Assembly: GCF_014284305.1 (NCBI RefSeq)
Contig: NZ_JACOFW010000003.1
Location: 233,431-297,430 of the forward strand
DNA: 64,000 bases
Source of the DNA: Affinundibacterium seohonense
GTDB taxonomy: Bacteria; Pseudomonadota; Gammaproteobacteria; Burkholderiales; Burkholderiaceae_D
Direction: 5' to 3'
Numbering within the stretch: the stretch's first letter is position 1; every line of letters begins with the position of its first letter. The translations under genes were made by a program, and so were the position numbers. Positions 56,068-63,954 of this stretch are shown here, one piece after another. The notes under the pieces are model-generated. The model had not been told where the DNA came from and made no database searches. It saw nothing but the letters and a program-made list of their open reading frames with translations.

Positions 56068-57879
56068 TCAGGAATACACGGTCATTAAACGTAGCTGTTC
56101 ACGTACTTTGTCAGCAAAACGCTCATAATGTGAGCCCAGCATTATTTGCAACTCCGCATCGCTGACATAATTGATTGATTCTCGATACGCTGCTTTGGCC
56201 TCTTGCCCAGCGATCCAGCGTGCTTCGACACCAGCCAAATCTGTTACGCGGACGCTTTTCACCGATGGATTTTGTTGCAAATAACTCGCAACGCTTCCTC
56301 GATGCGCGGTCACCAAATCGGCCAGACTCGCCTTTGCAGGTAATTTGTTCTGTATGATTTTTCCGCCGTATTCGAATGGAGAAATACTATGCGGCTGTGT
56401 GGTGATCATTCCACCGTCATCAAACGTAGTGACACACTCTATCATCCGGTGCTGCTTCCATTTTCCGCTCAAGAACATCAATAAAAAACCTATCAGTCCT
56501 GGCCATTTGGGTTTCATCGTAAAAGATGCCAAACCTAATTCACCGCTGTCATCCCTAAAAAAACGCAGCATCACGTGCTGACCTAACATCGTAAATAAAC
56601 CCATCGCTTCCGCATCCGCAATCTTAATCAGTCCTATTGCCTGCGCCGCTTTCTCGGCTCGTTGGCAATGTTTTTGCTGATACCTAGGATAATCGCTGGC
56701 ATCTACCGCAACCAGCTCTGGCTTTGCTTCATGGGCGACACTCAAAATCTGGCGCGCTATATTCATCGCTTGCATGGTATCAGGATCGTCGCTGATATGT
56801 GCTGCCAGTGCATCTGATACCGAAGCACCATGACGGATCGCCTCTGCTGCACCTACCATGGCTTGCGCTGCCATACTATCGTGGAGACTCCGGTCTTTAC
56901 CATCGTCATCGAGGCTGTTGAGTAGTAACTGCGCCATATGTTCACGCTCGCCAGCACCACTATTTTCGGAGAGTTTACGCTTCTCGATAAAATATTCACG
57001 ATGCGGCGCATCTATTGGCATCTGCGTCAAAACCTGATCATAAACTTGCAGGGCTTCGTCATAGCGTCCCAAATCATGCAAGATAGTTGCCAACTTCATC
57101 GCATGACCTGGCACTTTTGCTTGTTCCCAGCAATACCGATAATCGACTACGGCAGCTTCCAATTCTGCTCGCTTGAAATAGATGCCTGAATAAGTACGAA
57201 CCAGTGCAGAATCGGTATCGAGTCGCGCCACGTCATCTTGCACGTCAACCCAAGCCAGTCTTCTGGCATCATCAGCACGCGCCAATCGATAATCAATCTG
57301 TGCAGGACACAATGTAATTGCTTTGTTCAGCAAGTCACGTGCTTCCTCTAATTCATGTTGACCGACATCCCCTGATTCGCGATTACGCAAAACGTTCGCC
57401 AATAAAAAATTGGCCTGTGCAATCTCGGAATTGCTCAAAGCAGTTTTTCCCTCAGCTGCTCCAGACGCGTCGGTGCGATTCAATAACTTGCGCAAATCTG
57501 CAATATTTCGGTGTTCCAAATTAAGCTGAGCTGCAGCGCGTGCAGTTCTTGCATTCGCTACCGCGGTTGAGACACTTTCATCTCCCAGATCATCCTCATC
57601 ATCACCATGTAATGGAGCCTGTTGATCCAAATACCAGTCTGTATAGTCAACTCGCTTCATTAAGGCTGCAGCATAATCGGGCATACGCTGTAAAACGCCG
57701 TCTAATGCCGGTGGCACCTCAGCATATCTTTCCAATTTTTCCAAGCAGTTAACCCGATGCCAAAACAAGGCGGCTGATTGCGGAAAACTCGACATCAAGC
57801 GATCTATGAAAGACAAAGCTTGCGCGTATTCTCCTGCTCGATAACTTCTCTTAAATTCGTCAAAATCCGGATGCTGCAT
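56068..57879 (-). CDS. TPR-containing protein of unknown function
   Basis: 603 residues, no signal peptide. The N-terminal part (about 1-330) is TPR-like (EFKRSYRAGEYAQALSFIDR, LHDLGRYDEALQVYDQVLTQ) with an acidic insert (GDDEDDLGDE). The C-terminal about 190 residues form a separate domain of alternating strands around FTMKPKWPGLIGFLLMF and MIECVTTFDDGGMITTQ that I cannot place. It is followed on the same strand by nothing, and preceded by the methyltransferase-like gene 65 bp away. Function unknown. Confidence 0.8.
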   Translation of the reverse strand: MQHPDFDEFKRSYRAGEYAQALSFIDRLMSSFPQSAALFWHRVNCLEKLERYAEVPPALDGVLQRMPDYAAALMKRVDYTDWYLDQQAPLHGDDEDDLGDESVSTAVANARTARAAAQLNLEHRNIADLRKLLNRTDASGAAEGKTALSNSEIAQANFLLANVLRNRESGDVGQHELEEARDLLNKAITLCPAQIDYRLARADDARRLAWVDVQDDVARLDTDSALVRTYSGIYFKRAELEAAVVDYRYCWEQAKVPGHAMKLATILHDLGRYDEALQVYDQVLTQMPIDAPHREYFIEKRKLSENSGAGEREHMAQLLLNSLDDDGKDRSLHDSMAAQAMVGAAEAIRHGASVSDALAAHISDDPDTMQAMNIARQILSVAHEAKPELVAVDASDYPRYQQKHCQRAEKAAQAIGLIKIADAEAMGLFTMLGQHVMLRFFRDDSGELGLASFTMKPKWPGLIGFLLMFLSGKWKQHRMIECVTTFDDGGMITTQPHSISPFEYGGKIIQNKLPAKASLADLVTAHRGSVASYLQQNPSVKSVRVTDLAGVEARWIAGQEAKAAYRESINYVSDAELQIMLGSHYERFADKVREQLRLMTVYS

Positions 57880-57906
57880 TATTTTTCCCTTTCTACTCCA
57901 TCAGAT

Positions 57907-58944
57907 TTAAGTGTTATTTGCAGAACCGAGACTTGACTCGACTTCGACCACCAATTTTGGACTTGCGCCTAATTCATAAATAAAATTCAAATAATCACCA
58001 GCACGAAAAACCACGTTCAGGCTGCGTGGATAGGTTAACCCAGAATCATAAATTCCAATCACAATGTCTTGATAGACAGTAATGGTCGTTAACAACCTCG
58101 GTCTGTATCCATCTGGAATTTCCAAAGGCATTTGCAAACGCCCAGTGGGCAAATGCGAGCCTCCTAAGCTTTCCCAAGTACGAATAGAGTGACAATCGAC
58201 ACTCAGTATCGATCCCACATGAATGCGATGGCGATCTAAAGAACTCAATGGCTGATCCACGTTCTGCAATGAAAATTCCTTACGTGGATTCAAAAAGCTA
58301 AGTGACACCTCAATCTGTTCAGGTATCAATAAGGCATCAGGTACTTGTCGCATCAAATGCCGGGTCAAAGCAAGCTGCGGTTCCTTTTCTAAACTCGCTT
58401 GCATCACCTCCAACAAGAGGATGTCGGGTTTTCGTGTGCTGTCGATCTGATAGGTCGCGGCATCAATGATCGTGGTTTCTACAATATGCAGATGCAATTC
58501 TAATTGTCCGACTATGCGCAACACGGATTCCATGGAATCAACATGGATATCGATCAGACTAATCTGTACCTGTTGTGACGTCAGACGCAGCATCAAAGGT
58601 AGCACTAACAAAGCATACGGACCACAACCCACGTAAAGCAAATTCACCGGTCGCGCGAGATTCGTCAAATTTTGCGCGCAGACGGCTCGATAAACGCCAC
58701 GCATGAATTGCACAGTTCGCACAAAATCTTTCGCACACAAGGCAGCCGCATGAGGCGACAAAGCTAATCCGTGCTCTGTTCGTGTCTCACCTTTCGCAAT
58801 ATCATCATCTAGGTGTCGTGGATATCGCCCCATACTCTCTAACAAATCGGCCAAAGCATTGACCTGCTGATATAAACTTGATGCGGGTCTGTCTGGACTT
58901 CGAATAGTGTCCACAAGCTGGATCAAAGTGTCTTTATTTGACAT
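57907..58944 (-). CDS. SAM-methyltransferase-like protein, PRMT-resembling
   Basis: About 345 residues from the ATG at 58944; a GTG at 59007 is an alternative, and neither has a strong ribosome-binding site. A Rossmann motif (LLYVGCGPYALLVLPL) with an acidic end to strand 2 (ISLIDIHVDSM) fits SAM binding. A later LLLEVMQASLEKEPQ...LIPEQIEV resembles the post-motif region of protein-arginine methyltransferases. The last about 100 residues are beta-rich, as in that family. It lies between a phytanoyl-CoA-dioxygenase-like gene and the TPR gene, all minus. Substrate unknown. Confidence 0.65.
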   Translation of the reverse strand: MSNKDTLIQLVDTIRSPDRPASSLYQQVNALADLLESMGRYPRHLDDDIAKGETRTEHGLALSPHAAALCAKDFVRTVQFMRGVYRAVCAQNLTNLARPVNLLYVGCGPYALLVLPLMLRLTSQQVQISLIDIHVDSMESVLRIVGQLELHLHIVETTIIDAATYQIDSTRKPDILLLEVMQASLEKEPQLALTRHLMRQVPDALLIPEQIEVSLSFLNPRKEFSLQNVDQPLSSLDRHRIHVGSILSVDCHSIRTWESLGGSHLPTGRLQMPLEIPDGYRPRLLTTITVYQDIVIGIYDSGLTYPRSLNVVFRAGDYLNFIYELGASPKLVVEVESSLGSANNT

Positions 58945-59037
58945 CAATGTAAGGGCTTCAAAAGTTTGATTGGGGTTGTGTGAAGTAGTCGATGCAATGA
59001 AATACACCTCGCGCTGAACAATTATTCTCCGCGCAAG

Positions 59038-59724
59038 TCAAACAGCATAATGCCAATGAAGACCATAAGGCAAATCTTGTGGGCCAAAAACAAAATGCAA
59101 CACACGACGTCGACTGTGCCCGCTCGCTTTTGATGAAGCGTGCAATGCCAGGGGACGCATCACCAAGGCAGCACCGCGCTCGACCGCACATAGACGTTCT
59201 CCGCTTGATGCACGCAAAATATTGGCCTGCGTTGTATCGAGTTTGCCGTATTGATGCGAACCGGGGATCAATTTCAAAGCACCGTCAAACTCGGTACAAA
59301 CATCCACGTGCAGACGCACTGCAACGAGTTGCTCCAAAACCTCAACTGGTGCTTGTACAAACCAGTATCCATCTTTATTTGACCAAGCGTTCAAGGCGGG
59401 ATGGTCCACTTTTTCTGCAACTGGAATACTTAAATCCTGATGCCAAGCGACTAGCCAATTATTATCAACAGATTTTTCAAACAAACTGCATTGCACCGCG
59501 CGATAATACGCAGGTAAGACATCGCGCAACAAAGCATGCTGCCCGATGACTTGCGCAAGTTGCGAACACCACATGTTACCAAGTAAATGACGGTCGCCTG
59601 CTTTAGGCGTAGCCGAGTTGGAAATGATTGCTGCTAGATGGTCAGAAAGCTGGGCTAACTCAATCTCGCTCAATAATGGCGGCGTAACAAAAAATCCCTG
59701 AGTTTTGAATTCACTGTTGAACAT
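59038..59724 (-). CDS. Phytanoyl-CoA dioxygenase family (PhyH) protein
   Basis: 228 residues of the Fe(II)/2-oxoglutarate oxygenase class. The iron ligands are WHQDLSIPV (His-x-Asp) and the His in ALHASSKA, and RRRVLHFVF provides the co-substrate Arg. PGSHQYG is a family hallmark. Probably co-transcribed with the methyltransferase-like gene 93 bp downstream. It hydroxylates an unknown metabolite or natural product. Confidence 0.85.
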   Translation of the reverse strand: MFNSEFKTQGFFVTPPLLSEIELAQLSDHLAAIISNSATPKAGDRHLLGNMWCSQLAQVIGQHALLRDVLPAYYRAVQCSLFEKSVDNNWLVAWHQDLSIPVAEKVDHPALNAWSNKDGYWFVQAPVEVLEQLVAVRLHVDVCTEFDGALKLIPGSHQYGKLDTTQANILRASSGERLCAVERGAALVMRPLALHASSKASGHSRRRVLHFVFGPQDLPYGLHWHYAV

Positions 59725-59802
59725 ACAGGATCAGTCAAAAACTGAGAGTGTAAAACAATCCAAGCAAGGGATGCTGTCAATTTGTATGAACTGCAAGATC
59801 AA

Positions 59803-59827
59803 ATAAAAAAGCCGCACATGGCGGCTT
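59803..59827 (-). terminator. Terminator downstream of ahpD and the 20-codon ORF
   Basis: Minus-strand AAGCCGCC-ATGT-GCGGCTT followed by a run of T, 12 bp past the small ORF. Confidence 0.85.
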
Positions 59828-59838
59828 TGTGTCATCAC

Positions 59839-59901
59839 TTACTTTGCACTACCCATCTCAACCAAGATTTGCAGCACAACATGAACGAAATCTGATTTCA
59901 T
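59839..59901 (-). CDS. Possible 20-residue peptide downstream of ahpD
   Basis: The ORF encodes MKSDFVHVVLQILVEMGSAK. Its start has an excellent AGGAG site eight bases upstream, and it sits between ahpD (37 bp away) and a terminator. The spacing and ribosome-binding site look selected, but 20 codons can arise by chance. It is not recognised. Confidence 0.45.
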   Translation of the reverse strand: MKSDFVHVVLQILVEMGSAK

Positions 59902-59937
59902 CTGAGTAGCTCCTAACGAAGTAGAGAAAAACTAAAT

Positions 59938-60462
59938 TTAGAGACCTTCTGCCGCCATCACTTGCGACGCAGCATTGATCACCGCTGCGATCCGACCAAC
60001 ATCACGTAACTGAGTCGTTGACATGCCTTCTTTACGCAACAAATCAAAATGCGACTTCACGCAGAAATGGCATTTACCAACGATAGACGCTGCCAGCGCA
60101 TACATTTCAAAGCGGCGCTTATCGACACCACCGTTGGTCGCATAAGCGTTCATGCGCAATTGCGCGCCTTGCGATTTCAAATCTTCATCGTCGGCCATTT
60201 CCACAAACGGATACCAGACATTATTCATACCCATCAAAGCCGCCGCCGTCATCGCCGCCTGCACTTCTTCTGGCGCGATATGACCCGAGTTTTTGATCAA
60301 GTCGATCAAAGTTTTATTCTTCGTCGCAAACGCCGCCGCCAAGGCAACCGCTACAGCATCGTTACCTTCCAAACTAGAACGCGCAATCGTGCTGTCCACA
60401 TTCAAACGAATATCTTTAGCATAATCAGGAATGCTATTTTTAATTGAAGTAAGAAATTCCAT
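59938..60462 (-). CDS. ahpD: Alkyl hydroperoxide reductase AhpD (carboxymuconolactone decarboxylase fold)
   Basis: 174 residues from the ATG at 60462, with AGGTG six bases upstream. The redox site is KCHFCVKSH (Cys-x-x-Cys with the proton-relay His). Length and sequence (SIPDYAKDIRLNVDS) match AhpD, which passes electrons to AhpC. It lies downstream of ahpC on the same strand, across a 250-bp gap containing a large inverted repeat. Confidence 0.92.
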   Translation of the reverse strand: MEFLTSIKNSIPDYAKDIRLNVDSTIARSSLEGNDAVAVALAAAFATKNKTLIDLIKNSGHIAPEEVQAAMTAAALMGMNNVWYPFVEMADDEDLKSQGAQLRMNAYATNGGVDKRRFEMYALAASIVGKCHFCVKSHFDLLRKEGMSTTQLRDVGRIAAVINAASQVMAAEGL

Positions 60463-60616
60463 AGTTTTCACCTATCAAAAAGCGTTTTTAAAACCCGCCG
60501 GAGCGGGTTGACTGTACTTTAGCTGAAGCAACCGCTAAAAGTAAGTGCTTCGTAACTGCACATTGTCGAAGACTTCTTCGTAATGAATGCCAAAGCTAGA
60601 CCTGTTCGGCAACTAG

Positions 60617-60714
60617 AAATTCAATTTTAGGAGGACAGGGCAAGGCGCTTCCCACAGCAATACACAAGTATTGCGAGGACAAGCAACAACGCCATGTCCC
60701 CTACAATTGAATTT
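60617..60714. repeat. Nested inverted repeat between ahpC and ahpD
   Basis: An outer imperfect inverted repeat pairs 60617-60641 (AAATTCAATTTTAGGAGGAC...) with 60691-60714 (ATGTCCCCTACAATTGAATT...). Between them sits a perfect inner hairpin, GCAATAC-acaa-GTATTGC (60657-60674). The far arm reaches the ahpC stop codon. It looks like an intergenic palindromic unit and could lower ahpD expression or stabilise ahpC mRNA. There is no T-tract. Confidence 0.75.
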
Positions 60715-61261
60715 ATAGTGTCGAACCGCCTACTGTACGATTACATGGGCACAACTCATCCGTTTGCAAACCATCCAAAATACGCAAGATTTCAGTTGGG
60801 TTACGGCCTACGTTCAAGTTGTTCACAGAAACGTGTTGAATGACATTGTCTGGATCCACGATGAACGTTGCGCGCAAAGCCACGCCAGCATTCACATCAC
60901 GTACACCCAACATATCAACCAAAGAACCTGTCGCGTCGCCGAATGCATAGTGATTCAACTTGTCCAGATCTTTGTGTTCACGACGCCATGCCAATTTGCA
61001 GAATTCATTATCTGTAGAACCGCCCATCAACACGGTATCGCGATCAGCAAAATCATTTGTCAATTTTGCGAATTCGACGATTTCAGTTGGGCAAACAAAT
61101 GTGAAATCTTTTGGATAGAAATAGATAACTTTCCATTTACCTGGGAAAGACGCTTCAGTAATCGTTTCGAAAGCGGATACGCCGTTTTCTTCGTGATGAT
61201 TAAAGCCTGGCTTTGTTGCTGGTACGCTGAATGCATCGAGTTTTTGTCCAACTGTTTTCAT
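60713..61261 (-). CDS. ahpC: Alkyl hydroperoxide reductase AhpC-type peroxiredoxin
   Basis: 182 residues from the ATG at 61261, with GGAG six bases upstream; the longer frame is not conserved. The peroxidatic Cys is in DFTFVCPTEIVEF, and the resolving Cys is in the C-terminal DELCPCN. It belongs to the AhpC/Prx1-like group that pairs with AhpD rather than AhpF. It detoxifies hydrogen peroxide and organic peroxides. No OxyR site was identified by eye. Confidence 0.93.
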   Translation of the reverse strand: MKTVGQKLDAFSVPATKPGFNHHEENGVSAFETITEASFPGKWKVIYFYPKDFTFVCPTEIVEFAKLTNDFADRDTVLMGGSTDNEFCKLAWRREHKDLDKLNHYAFGDATGSLVDMLGVRDVNAGVALRATFIVDPDNVIQHVSVNNLNVGRNPTEILRILDGLQTDELCPCNRTVGGSTL

Positions 61262-61869
61262 TGATTTCTCCAGAAAAATTAACATGAGTATTTCATTTAT
61301 TGCCGAAGAGCGATTTTTCAAGTCCTGCGCAATTCACTCATCGACGAATTCGGTTTAAATTCACAACTGGGACGAAGCTTATCACTATCAATTCATCAAA
61401 TCCAATAGATTATTACTAAACCACCTTTAGCTTACGCCTAAGACAGACTGCAACAACGCATCATGAATTGCTTTCATGAAGGCAGTATGACATGGGTTGC
61501 GTGTTGAATCGCGTTTAAAGCTAGCCGCGCACAATACTTATGTCATTAGGTCCCACCACTAACCCAAATGGATTTCTCCACAGCTTTGGTTTAAATCCCC
61601 CTTCTCCCGCAAGCGGCAAATTGGAAATACAGCGGCGGGGAGTCAAAGCATGCTTTGACGGTGTTTCAGATTTGATTGACCAGAATTAGAAACTTAAACA
61701 GCGCCATATTTTCACCACTTTGAGTTACAAAACAGCGATACAGTTTCTGAACTCCCCTCACCCTAACCCTCTCCCGCATGCGGGAGAGGGAATATTAGCC
61801 CCTAAAACCACGGCTTTACCGCACTAAGCCGCTATAATCGCGGATCTTTATTTATTTGACGAGTTTGCC
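61262..61869. other. Repeat-bearing intergenic region between ahpC and psd
   Basis: 608 bp without an ORF. It holds a perfect 18-bp palindrome at 61642-61659 (GTCAAAGCA mirrored) and a perfect 24-bp palindrome at 61767-61790 (CCCTCTCCCGCA mirrored). A related CCCTTCTCCCGC motif lies near 61599. TATAAT at 61833-61838, about 32 bp before psd, is a plausible -10 with no good -35. Confidence 0.65.
61767..61790. repeat. REP-like perfect palindrome
   Basis: CCCTCTCCCGCA followed by its exact inverse, preceded by CCCTCACCCTAA. This is the style of widespread intergenic repeats in Proteobacteria. Confidence 0.7.
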
Positions 61870-62709
61870 GTGTCTGATCGTTTAGCCGTTCTCCCTCAAT
61901 ATTTTTTGCCTAAATATTTATTGACCGCATTCGCCGGTCTGGTTGCCAATGATCGCGGGGGCAAACGCACGACCCGCCTGATCAATTGGTTCGTCAAAAA
62001 ATACAATGTGAACATGCAAGAAGCCGCGAATCCTGACACCGCCAGCTACGCCAGCTTCAACGAATTTTTCACCCGCCCACTTCGTGCCGACGCGCGCCCT
62101 ATCACAGCCTCAAAATACGCCTGCCCTGTCGATGGCGCGATCAGTGAATTTGGCACGATAGAGCAAGGACAAATCTTTCAAGCCAAAGGCCATTATTTTT
62201 CCACCACCGCCTTAGTCGGTGGTGACGCGAGTCTTGCCGCAAAATATCACGACGGCCAATTCGCCAATATCTATTTGAGCCCGCGCGACTATCACCGCAT
62301 TCACATGCCTTGCGATGGTCGTTTAAAGCGCATGATTTACGTGCCTGGTGAATTATTCTCGGTCAACCCAACCACCGCTCGCGGCGTGCCTGGCTTGTTC
62401 GCGCGCAATGAGCGGGTAGTCTGCGTGTTTGATTGCCCGCATGGAGAATTTGTATTGGTGTTGGTAGGCGCAACCATCGTCGGCAGCATGCAAACGGCAT
62501 GGCACGGCATCGTCAATCCACCACGCACACACGAAGTCCGCGAATGGACTTACGCCGATCAAACGATAGAATTGAAAAAAGGCGAAGAGATGGGACGTTT
62601 CCTACTGGGCTCAACCGTCGTCATGTTGTTTGCTAAGGATAGTATGCAATTTAATCCTAGCTGGAAACCTGCGGGGGCTGTGCGTTTGGGTGAGGAGATG
62701 GGGGCTTAA
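61870..62709 (+). CDS. psd: Phosphatidylserine decarboxylase proenzyme
   Basis: 279 residues from a GTG start. The LGST motif near residue 257 marks the serine that is cleaved to form the pyruvoyl cofactor, and the N-terminal FNEFFTRPLRADARPI and YLSPRDYHRIHMP are family hallmarks. It makes phosphatidylethanolamine at the inner membrane. Its stop codon falls inside the core box of an attC-like site, so the cassette array begins exactly at its 3' end. Confidence 0.94.
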   Translation: MSDRLAVLPQYFLPKYLLTAFAGLVANDRGGKRTTRLINWFVKKYNVNMQEAANPDTASYASFNEFFTRPLRADARPITASKYACPVDGAISEFGTIEQGQIFQAKGHYFSTTALVGGDASLAAKYHDGQFANIYLSPRDYHRIHMPCDGRLKRMIYVPGELFSVNPTTARGVPGLFARNERVVCVFDCPHGEFVLVLVGATIVGSMQTAWHGIVNPPRTHEVREWTYADQTIELKKGEEMGRFLLGSTVVMLFAKDSMQFNPSWKPAGAVRLGEEMGA

Positions 62710-62796
62710 CGCTGAAGTGTCGCGATCGCCGTCACCGGAAAATTATTAAATAAAGAATTTGTCATTGGCGATTCCCAGTCGACCATCAAGTTATGC
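62704..62796 (-). other. attC-like recombination site C
   Basis: On the minus strand it runs from GCATAAC (62796-62790) to GTTAAGC (62710-62704), a perfect GTTRRRY core. The inner arms ATCGCC and GGCGAT pair across an AT-rich loop. The psd stop codon lies inside the core. Confidence 0.65.
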
Positions 62797-62824
62797 CAAG
62801 TGCTCATTTCGTTAGACAAGAAAT

Positions 62825-63127
62825 TCATAAAACTCCACCTCGAATAGCGCGATCCCGAAGTGATGCAATCCATTCATTTTCCAGATTGACTAAACAATCT
62901 AGTAGCGGCCAACCAGGAGCGGTTTCTATTAAGTGCAGAAATGACCATGCCACACCGAAACATCCATCAGAACCAAAAAGGCTAACCAATGCGCGAGCTT
63001 CGTCATTCGTTAAAGGCTTGCTCACAGTCTTCAAAATATCTTCAATCAAGCGAAGATGATCTACAGTTGCATCATCTTCCGAAGGCAACGGTCCGAGCAA
63101 CAACAAGCGTTTAATTTCAGGACGCAT
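62825..63127 (-). CDS. Cassette-encoded 100-residue protein of unknown function
   Basis: The start ATG lies inside the core box of the upstream attC-like site, as is common in cassettes, and the stop is 28 bp before the next site. The protein (MRPEIKRLLLLGPLPSEDD, then FGSDGCFGVAWSFLHLIETA) is compact, acidic to neutral and without signal or membrane segments. It resembles small hypothetical proteins of the immunity or house-cleaning sort, but I recognise no named family. Confidence 0.7.
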   Translation of the reverse strand: MRPEIKRLLLLGPLPSEDDATVDHLRLIEDILKTVSKPLTNDEARALVSLFGSDGCFGVAWSFLHLIETAPGWPLLDCLVNLENEWIASLRDRAIRGGVL

Positions 63128-63177
63128 AACGCCGAAATGACCGGCGCGAAGCGTCCCAGTCGATTGTTAAGTTATGC
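63124..63177 (-). other. attC-like recombination site B
   Basis: 54 bp on the minus strand from GCATAAC to GTTATGC, an imperfect palindrome with central GGGACGCTTCGCGCC, typical of attC stems. The core boxes are exact inverses of each other. Confidence 0.7.
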
Positions 63178-63181
63178 ATTT

Positions 63182-63874
63182 TCATTTCGAGCCTGTTGCA
63201 ACAACAGCCTGAAGTAACTCAGCTGCATTATTAATTATCGGACCCGCCATCGCCTCACTCTGCATCATGGACATCGGGCCCTCGCCAAAGTAGAGACCGT
63301 CCGAGACCAAAAATGTTAATCGTACGTTCCCCTGTTTTGGGGGGGCTAACCGAGGTTTGGCCCACGGCCCTATCTGTGACACAACTGGTTCTGAAACGGA
63401 AAATAATTTCTTTACCATTGGCAGAAAACTCTCAGCACCTTCTATGACAACGAGCTTGCCAGACTGATTAATATAACGCACACCACCCTCCGAGAACGCG
63501 GCGAGTGTATCGAGACCGCCTGTGAATGGTACTTCAATAATTACACCAAGCAAAATTTTTGGCTGAACAATTTTTCCTTGCTCACGAAGACGCGAATAAG
63601 CCAAAAATCGAACACGTCCCTCCGCCGACGCGTCAGAAGCTAGCGCTTCCAGCGCTGCGAAATCAGATGGCGAAGAAAATAAAATTGATTGCCAACGAGT
63701 GGGCGTCTCGCCAAGTTTACTCTTAAACCCATCTGCGTTGTCGCAAAATAGTAAGTTGTAAATTGCATTGATAGCTTCGTTGGAGTATGGCGAATAATGA
63801 GTGCCCGCGACTGCGCCAGAAGCAGCAAAGCTAAGGCCAACGGCAGCGAGTAATTTTCTAAGCATAAGATGCAT
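63182..63874 (-). CDS. Cassette-encoded exported protein of unknown function
   Basis: 230 residues. The first ATG (63874) is within the attC-like core; a second ATG at 63865 is possible. A signal peptide (LLAAVGLSFAASGAVAG) indicates export. The mature part has one Cys (LLFCDNADGFKS) and no motif I recognise. It ends five bases before attC-like site B, as cassette genes do. No signs of decay. Confidence 0.75.
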   Translation of the reverse strand: MHLMLRKLLAAVGLSFAASGAVAGTHYSPYSNEAINAIYNLLFCDNADGFKSKLGETPTRWQSILFSSPSDFAALEALASDASAEGRVRFLAYSRLREQGKIVQPKILLGVIIEVPFTGGLDTLAAFSEGGVRYINQSGKLVVIEGAESFLPMVKKLFSVSEPVVSQIGPWAKPRLAPPKQGNVRLTFLVSDGLYFGEGPMSMMQSEAMAGPIINNAAELLQAVVATGSK

Positions 63875-63954
63875 AACGAATAGCGTTTATCCGCCGCACC
63901 GGAAACGCAAAAATAAGAATCCGCGATCATTGCGGCGGATAAACCTTGTTGGAC
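63871..63954 (-). other. attC-like recombination site A
   Basis: 84 bp on the minus strand from GTCCAAC (a perfect RYYYAAC box) to GTTATGC. A perfect 14-bp inner stem (GTTTATCCGCCGCA and its inverse at 63885-63898 and 63931-63944) surrounds a 32-base variable loop. Confidence 0.75.
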
